From positions 1 through 10,385 of the forward strand of contig SLQI01000221.1 in NCBI GenBank assembly GCA_007131535.1: 10,385 nucleotides of DNA. The letters are read 5' to 3'. Shown in pieces: positions 5,678 to 10,385 of the stretch; within the stretch, counting starts at the first letter, position 1, and the number at the start of each line of letters is the position of its first letter. A program made the translations under genes and the position numbers. A model generated the notes under the pieces. That model searched no databases. It had not been told where the DNA came from and saw only the letters and a list, made by a program, of their open reading frames with translations. Source of the DNA: Balneolales bacterium (GTDB lineage: Bacteria; Bacteroidota; Rhodothermia; Balneolales; Natronogracilivirgulaceae).

Positions 5678-7552
5678 ATGGCAAATCCAATCACAATGGA
5701 ACATCCAACATGGATCAAGAATCAAGAGCTGATTAAATGGGTTGAAGAAACCGCAGCTCACACCCAGGCCGATAATATCCACTGGGTAGACGGAAGTCAG
5801 GAAGAAAACGACACACTGACGCAGCTCTTAGTTGAAAAGGGAACCTTTATCCGGCTGAACCCGGAAAAACGCCCCAATAGTTTTGCATGTTTTTCTGATC
5901 CAAGCGACGTAGCGCGCGTGGAAGACCGTACATATATTTGCAGCCGAAGAAAAGAAGATGCCGGCCCGACCAATAACTGGGAAGATCCGGATAAAATGAA
6001 GCAAACCCTTAATGATCTGTATAAAGGGTGCATGAAAGGCCGAACCCTGTACGTCATCCCGTTCAGCATGGGGCCCATCGGATCGCCGATTTCCCATATA
6101 GGGGTTCAGATCACCGATTCGGAATATGTGGTAATTAACATGAGAATCATGACCCGGATGGGCCGGGAAGTGATGGAAGCACTCGGTGACGGAGAATATG
6201 TTAAATGTATGCACTCGGTAGGTGCCCCGCTGGAGCCCGGCGAAGAAGATGCCAAGTGGCCTTGCAACCCGGATACCAAATATATTGTACACTACCCGGA
6301 AGAGCGGAAAATTGAATCATACGGCAGCGGCTACGGCGGAAATGCGCTATTGGGCAAGAAATGCTTTGCCCTGCGGATCGCTTCTACCATGGCCCGCGAC
6401 GAAGAATGGCTGGCTGAACACATGCTGATTTTGGGTGTAGAATCCCCCAAGGGTAAGAAAAATTACGTAGCAGCGGCTTTTCCAAGTGCCTGCGGCAAGA
6501 CCAACTTCGCCATGATGATTCCTCCCAAGGGCTTTGACGGATGGAAAGTAACTACCGTAGGTGACGACATCGCCTGGATTAAAATGAACGAGGAAGGCGA
6601 GTTGCGGGCGATCAACCCGGAAGCCGGATATTTTGGCGTAGCACCCGGTACCAACTACGACACCAACCCCAATGCCATGGAGTCGATCCAGGCGAATACC
6701 ATTTTTACCAACGTCGCCCTAACTGATGATGGCGACGTCTGGTGGGAAGGCATGACCAAAGAACCACCGGCCAATCTGACCGACTGGCGCGGTAATAAGT
6801 GGACTCCTGACAGTGATAAACCGGCCGCTCATCCCAACGCCCGGTTCACCGCACCGGCCGATCAAAACCCGGTGATCGACGAAAACTGGGAAGACCCCAA
6901 AGGGGTGCCAATCAGCGCCTTCATTTTCGGGGGGCGACGAAGTGATACCGTACCGCTGGTCTACCAGGCCGTAAACTGGAACTTCGGAGTCTACCTTGCC
7001 TCAACGATGGGCTCTGAAATGACGGCCGCCGCTTTCGGTGAACTCGGCAAGGTTCGACGCGACCCGTTCGCGATGCTGCCGTTTGCAGGCTATCACATGG
7101 CCGACTACTTCAACCACTGGTTGCAGTTCGGTCGCAAGCTGCCCGAACCTCCGCGTATCTTTGGCGTAAACTGGTTCCAAAAAGACAAAGACGGAAAGTT
7201 TATCTGGCCGGGCTTTGGCGAAAACATGCGCGTACTGAAATGGATCGTCGACAGGGTAAATGGCAGTACGGCTGCTGTCGAAAGCCCGATTGGCTGGATG
7301 CCCCGGTACGAAGACATGGAAATGGAAGACCTGAATTTCAGCCAGGAAGATTTTCAGAAAATCATGACGGTTGACCGCGAAGCCTGGAAACAGGAGCTCC
7401 TTGATCATGAAGAACTCTTCTCTAAACTGTATGACAAGTTACCGAAAGAGTACTTCTTTATGAGAGAGCTGCTCAGATCCAGCCTCTGGAGATCTCCGGA
7501 ATACTGGGCCATGGCTCCGGAACGCTACTATGACAAGGATCAAAACAGCTGA
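5678..7552 (+). CDS. pckG: Phosphoenolpyruvate carboxykinase, GTP-dependent
   Basis: Cytoplasmic enzyme that converts oxaloacetate and GTP to phosphoenolpyruvate, CO2 and GDP, the committed step of gluconeogenesis from TCA intermediates. The 624 residues match the usual length of the GTP class (about 600-625). Visible hallmarks are PFSMGPIGSP, GSGYGGNALLGKKCFALR with metal-site Tyr219, the P-loop and reactive cysteine in FPSACGKTN (Cys272, Lys274), kinase-2 VGDDIAW (Asp296/Asp297), NPEAGYFGVAPGTN, FIFGGRRSDTVPL (415-427) and NWFQKDKDGKFIWPGFGENM. The numbering keeps a constant offset from the vertebrate enzyme (Tyr235, Cys288), showing no gaps between these sites. The start is set by the GGAGA site. 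The gene stands alone, with a strong terminator 24 nt after its stop, and is divergent from the ferredoxin-kor operon. Confidence 0.98.
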   Translation: MANPITMEHPTWIKNQELIKWVEETAAHTQADNIHWVDGSQEENDTLTQLLVEKGTFIRLNPEKRPNSFACFSDPSDVARVEDRTYICSRRKEDAGPTNNWEDPDKMKQTLNDLYKGCMKGRTLYVIPFSMGPIGSPISHIGVQITDSEYVVINMRIMTRMGREVMEALGDGEYVKCMHSVGAPLEPGEEDAKWPCNPDTKYIVHYPEERKIESYGSGYGGNALLGKKCFALRIASTMARDEEWLAEHMLILGVESPKGKKNYVAAAFPSACGKTNFAMMIPPKGFDGWKVTTVGDDIAWIKMNEEGELRAINPEAGYFGVAPGTNYDTNPNAMESIQANTIFTNVALTDDGDVWWEGMTKEPPANLTDWRGNKWTPDSDKPAAHPNARFTAPADQNPVIDENWEDPKGVPISAFIFGGRRSDTVPLVYQAVNWNFGVYLASTMGSEMTAAAFGELGKVRRDPFAMLPFAGYHMADYFNHWLQFGRKLPEPPRIFGVNWFQKDKDGKFIWPGFGENMRVLKWIVDRVNGSTAAVESPIGWMPRYEDMEMEDLNFSQEDFQKIMTVDREAWKQELLDHEELFSKLYDKLPKEYFFMRELLRSSLWRSPEYWAMAPERYYDKDQNS

Positions 7553-7575
7553 TTCCTGATTTTCAACACTCACAC

Positions 7576-7610
7576 AAGGGAAGCTGCCTGCGGGAAGCTT
7601 CCCTTTTTTT
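7576..7610 (+). terminator. Intrinsic terminator of pckG
   Basis: Perfect 10-bp arms AAGGGAAGCT (7576-7585) and AGCTTCCCTT (7596-7605) with a 10-nt loop, running straight into seven Ts (7604-7610). It begins 24 nt after the pckG stop codon. Confidence 0.95.
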
Positions 7611-7654
7611 ATTCCCCGTGTAACCCTCTTTCACCCATGATCAAATCAAAATCC

Positions 7655-7684
7655 AATCCGCATTAATCCGTGCAGATCCGCGGT
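7655..7684 (+). repeat. Three 10-bp degenerate tandem units
   Basis: (A/G)ATCCG recurs at 7655, 7665 and 7675, exactly 10 bp apart, in units AATCCGCATT, AATCCGTGCA and GATCCGCGGT, followed by a TAAAAAATCTG tail. It lies between the pckG terminator and the 7-bp repeat. The function is unknown. Confidence 0.5.
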
Positions 7685-7764
7685 TAAAAAATCTGACACT
7701 GGCAAGTACTATGAAACCCGAATTGCAAATAGCCAACAAAGATCTGTAAGTTTAGCAATTTTTC

Positions 7765-7811
7765 ACTGATTACTGATTACTGATTACTGATTACTGATTA
7801 CTGATTACTGA
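7765..7811 (+). repeat. 7-bp tandem repeat, about 6.7 copies of ACTGATT
   Basis: Six perfect units of ACTGATT (7765-7806) plus a partial ACTGA (7807-7811). All copies are identical, which suggests recent expansion or slippage. It lies in non-coding sequence about 265 bp before the peptidase start, so copy-number change would not shift a reading frame. It could be used as a strain marker or could alter promoter spacing. Confidence 0.95.
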
Positions 7812-7861
7812 GCCCACACTTCTCCCAAGCAAAAAAGTTGAGAATTTCCGATCATCTTACC

Positions 7862-7967
7862 TAACGGTAATTTCTTTTTATATTTCGGGATTCCGTTATC
7901 ATCTATTCCCCGAATCATTGGTCTGATTTTGTGGCCTTCCGAAGTTTTTTACTTCCTTAGTCGGGGA
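7862..7967 (+). repeat. Overlapping inverted repeats upstream of the S9 peptidase
   Basis: TAACGG (7862-7867) pairs with CCGTTA (7893-7898). TTCGGG (7884-7889) can pair with CCCGAA (7909-7914), and TCCCCGA (7907-7913) can alternatively pair with TCGGGGA (7961-7967). Inside the last pair is a small hairpin GAAGT/ACTTC (7941-7945, 7951-7955) with a five-T loop. It may be part of the peptidase leader, but no promoter is located, so the role is open. Confidence 0.35.
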
Positions 7968-8076
7968 TGTAGCCAATTATTGAAAACAAAAAGGAAGATG
8001 TATTTGTCTGTCAGCTACTTAAAAAATCTGCTGGCAACGGAGATCTCTCACCTGAAAACATAAAAACAATAAAACT

Positions 8077-10385
8077 ATGACGCGTAATTTACTTCTGTTC
8101 GGCTCTCTTGCATGGCTGCTCGGTTGCAGTGCGGCCGAGCCGGTTCAGGCCCAGCCTGAACCTATAGACAGATCAGCTATTGAAGCTGAAGAATATCTGA
8201 TCCCACCGGATCACATTAAAGAAGAAATTCTGGCTCCACGCCATGAAAACGTTAACCTCACTAACCTTGATCCCACCGGCCGTTATTTTCTGAATTCGGT
8301 ATCAAGCGGTTTGAGTCAGCTTGAAGATCTGGCCCGGGAGCATTTGAATCTGGGCGGTATGCAGATCGATCCCGTTGCTGAACGCATGCGATTTATGAGT
8401 ACCAGCACAACGATCGGCCTTCAGCTCATTGACAGCCGCGACGGATCTGTAACCGATCTCAACACCCCGGACGGAGTCCGTATAACCGGTGCAAGCTGGT
8501 CGCCCGATGGGGATAAACTGGCTTATTTTGCTCATTACGAAGATGAATCCCATGTCTACGTTCATGACCTGGAAGCTAATGAAGCGACCCGGTTAACCAA
8601 CCTTCCCGCTCTTCCGACCGGCTACACCGGCCTTCAATGGTCTGGTAACAGCCAGTATGTTTTTGCCGTAACCACTCCGGAAAACCGCATGGAAAAACCA
8701 GAAAAGCCGGAGACACCCACAGAGCCGCAGGTACGAATAGCTTCTGAAGAACGAAACCAACTTCGTACCTACCAGAGCCTGCTTGAGGGGCCCTATGAAC
8801 GCCGGCTGGTTAAATATTTTACCACCGGTCAGCTCACCCGTATGGATGTCGAAACCGGTTCCCTTGAAACTATCGGTGAACCGGATTTGATCAGCAACCT
8901 GGATGTCGCCCCTGATGGAGAGCACATGCGGGTAACCACCTATGAGACTCCATTCCCATATATTGTTCCTGTAAGCCGGAGTGGCTATACCGAAACGATC
9001 CGGAACCTGGAAGGAGAGGAGCTGGCTGTACTCAGAGAACGCGCTCCGCGTGAAGGCATTCCGGACTCAACCACCATCGAGGACTTCGGCCGCTCTCAGA
9101 TCGCCTGGCGTCCGGACGGAGAGGGCCTCAGCTTTGTAAGCGAACCTGAGGAGGAAGAAGAGGACGATAACGGTATTGAAGGTGAGGATCAAAACGACAA
9201 TGGTGAGGATGAGCAGGGGTATCAGGTCATACAATGGCTGCCTCCGTTTGATGATGACAGTCAGGAGGTGATCTACACCAGTGACTCTGAAATCAACAAC
9301 CTCTCCTATTCGGAAGACACTGAAACGCTATTCATTACGCAGCGGCAAGGCGGTGATGAACATCTGTTTGCCGTTTTTCCGGATGATCCCGATACCACCT
9401 ACACCATTTACCGGTATGACCGGGATGATTTCTATGCCGACCCCGGCAACTTAATGCACCGGCCCTCAGAGTTAGGTCCGCGGGCCGTACGTATTCACGA
9501 CGGGCACGTTTATCTGCGAGGCACCAAATATCATGAAGACCCCGAAGAAAATGCGCCTCAGCCTTTTGTTGACCGGGTTGAAATAGAGTCGGGAGATAAA
9601 GAGCGGATATTCGAGAGCAGCTCTGAGATGTATGAGCAAGTAATCACAGCTTTGGGTGATGACCTGGATGATCTGATTCTCCGCAGACAATCCGCTGAGG
9701 ATATCCCGAATTCGTATCTGTATTCACGTTCAGATGAATCTCTCACACAGCTTACCGATAATACCGACCACTCCCCGGTCATTACCGGCGCTCAGCGGGA
9801 GCGTTTCGAAATCGAGCGGGCCGATGGCATTACTTTCATGGGAGAGATTGTGCTTCCCCCCGATTATGATGGAGAGGAAGAGCTTCCGGCGCTGATCTGG
9901 CACTACCCCCGTGAGTATGAAAGCCAGGAAGATCTCGACGATACCTATCGCACCTATAATAAAAACAGCTTCCCGAATGTATTTCCGAGATCACCTGAAA
10001 TTTTCATAAAGCACGGCTATGCCGTAGTGCGCCCGGACTTCCCGATTGTAGCTACGGAGGGCACTCCCAACGACAACTTCGTAATGGATGTGGTGAATAA
10101 CTTCACTGCCGTCATCGATGAAGTGGACCGCAGGGGGTATATTGACCGCGACCGGCTCGCAGCCGGCGGACACAGCTACGGAGCATTCGGCACGGCCAAC
10201 GCGATGAATCACACCTCATTCTTCCGGGCCGGAATCGCCGGTAACGGAAATTACAACCGAACCCTGACCCCGCTTGGTTTTCAGCGGGAGCGCAGTGATT
10301 TATGGCGTGCCCGGGAGCGCTATACAACGATGTCCCCAATGTTGTATGCCGAGCGCATGAACGGGGCACTGCTCATGTATCACGG
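8077..10385 (+). CDS. Secreted lipoprotein S9 peptidase (S9D glutamyl-endopeptidase-like), 3' end missing
   Basis: Probable envelope or extracellular serine peptidase that cleaves peptides. The first 769 codons are present. The N-terminus MTRNLLLFGSLAWLLGC is a lipoprotein signal with lipobox LLGC (Cys17). A beta-propeller region follows (about 40-580), with EEYLIPPDHIKEEILAPR near its start, WSPDG at 141-145, and a Pro/Glu-rich segment (206-217) leading into RTYQSLLEGPYERRL, as in the S9D group. The alpha/beta-hydrolase domain begins near residue 585 (GEIVLPPDYDG). The nucleophile is Ser700 in GGHSYGAF. The catalytic Asp and His should lie beyond the window, and family lengths suggest only some 50-100 residues are missing. 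Residues 356-380 are a very acidic insert. ATG at 8077 is the first start after an in-frame TGA at 8053; there is no Shine-Dalgarno. Glutamyl specificity is inferred from similarity, not proven. Confidence 0.93.
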   Translation, partial: MTRNLLLFGSLAWLLGCSAAEPVQAQPEPIDRSAIEAEEYLIPPDHIKEEILAPRHENVNLTNLDPTGRYFLNSVSSGLSQLEDLAREHLNLGGMQIDPVAERMRFMSTSTTIGLQLIDSRDGSVTDLNTPDGVRITGASWSPDGDKLAYFAHYEDESHVYVHDLEANEATRLTNLPALPTGYTGLQWSGNSQYVFAVTTPENRMEKPEKPETPTEPQVRIASEERNQLRTYQSLLEGPYERRLVKYFTTGQLTRMDVETGSLETIGEPDLISNLDVAPDGEHMRVTTYETPFPYIVPVSRSGYTETIRNLEGEELAVLRERAPREGIPDSTTIEDFGRSQIAWRPDGEGLSFVSEPEEEEEDDNGIEGEDQNDNGEDEQGYQVIQWLPPFDDDSQEVIYTSDSEINNLSYSEDTETLFITQRQGGDEHLFAVFPDDPDTTYTIYRYDRDDFYADPGNLMHRPSELGPRAVRIHDGHVYLRGTKYHEDPEENAPQPFVDRVEIESGDKERIFESSSEMYEQVITALGDDLDDLILRRQSAEDIPNSYLYSRSDESLTQLTDNTDHSPVITGAQRERFEIERADGITFMGEIVLPPDYDGEEELPALIWHYPREYESQEDLDDTYRTYNKNSFPNVFPRSPEIFIKHGYAVVRPDFPIVATEGTPNDNFVMDVVNNFTAVIDEVDRRGYIDRDRLAAGGHSYGAFGTANAMNHTSFFRAGIAGNGNYNRTLTPLGFQRERSDLWRARERYTTMSPMLYAERMNGALLMYH

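Larger units (their letters stand above)
7553..8076. other. Spacer between pckG and the S9 peptidase gene
   Basis: No convincing gene is present in this 524 bp. It holds the pckG terminator (7576-7610), a 10-bp periodic motif (7655-7684), a 7-bp tandem repeat (7765-7811), several overlapping inverted repeats (7862-7967), and the AT-rich leader of the peptidase gene. A 21-codon frame at 7998-8063 is open but not convincing. Confidence 0.7.

Noticed and set aside
7998..8063. A 21-codon frame preceded by AAGGAAG, possible leader peptide of the peptidase gene
   Set aside because: The purine-rich stretch directly abuts the ATG, too close for normal initiation, and the peptide has no telling composition.

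Overview
The window looks like chromosome from a member of the Bacteroidota/Balneolota/Rhodothermota group, probably a moderately halophilic or marine aerobic heterotroph. That placement is an inference. It rests on the two-subunit KorAB 2-oxoacid:ferredoxin oxidoreductase beside a long Alvin-type ferredoxin, a GTP-type PEP carboxykinase, a secreted lipoprotein-type S9D peptidase, acidic proteins, and mostly AT-rich translation starts without a clear Shine-Dalgarno. Nothing in the window proves the genus.

Layout. Positions 1-575 (minus strand) hold the N-terminal third of a sodium:solute symporter cut by the window edge. A 349-bp spacer rich in inverted repeats follows, including a probable terminator at 867-908. 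Positions 925-5153 (minus) form one compact operon read from right to left: dicluster ferredoxin, korA (fused gamma/alpha), korB, then an ADP-ribosylglycohydrolase only 15 nt after korB. A strong RNA hairpin lies between the ferredoxin and korA. Positions 5154-5677 are a divergent control region with three copies of a 17-19-bp direct repeat and a possible folded element with competing stems. pckG (5678-7552, plus) ends in a textbook intrinsic terminator. A 524-bp spacer with two kinds of short tandem repeat leads to a secreted S9D-like peptidase (8077 to the window end, plus), cut off after the catalytic serine.

How the genes fit. KorAB and its ferredoxin interconvert a 2-oxoacid (most likely 2-oxoglutarate) and its acyl-CoA with reduced ferredoxin at the TCA cycle. 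PckG draws oxaloacetate from the same cycle into gluconeogenesis. Their divergent arrangement around shared repeats suggests coordinated control of carbon flow. The ADP-ribosylglycohydrolase is the unexpected partner: it may remove ADP-ribose from a protein tied to this redox module. The symporter and the peptidase (peptide degradation outside the cytoplasm) fit a heterotroph that imports solutes and uses peptides. Most of the window is ordinary core metabolism. The signals most worth following are non-coding ones in the divergent region and the fdx-korA gap.
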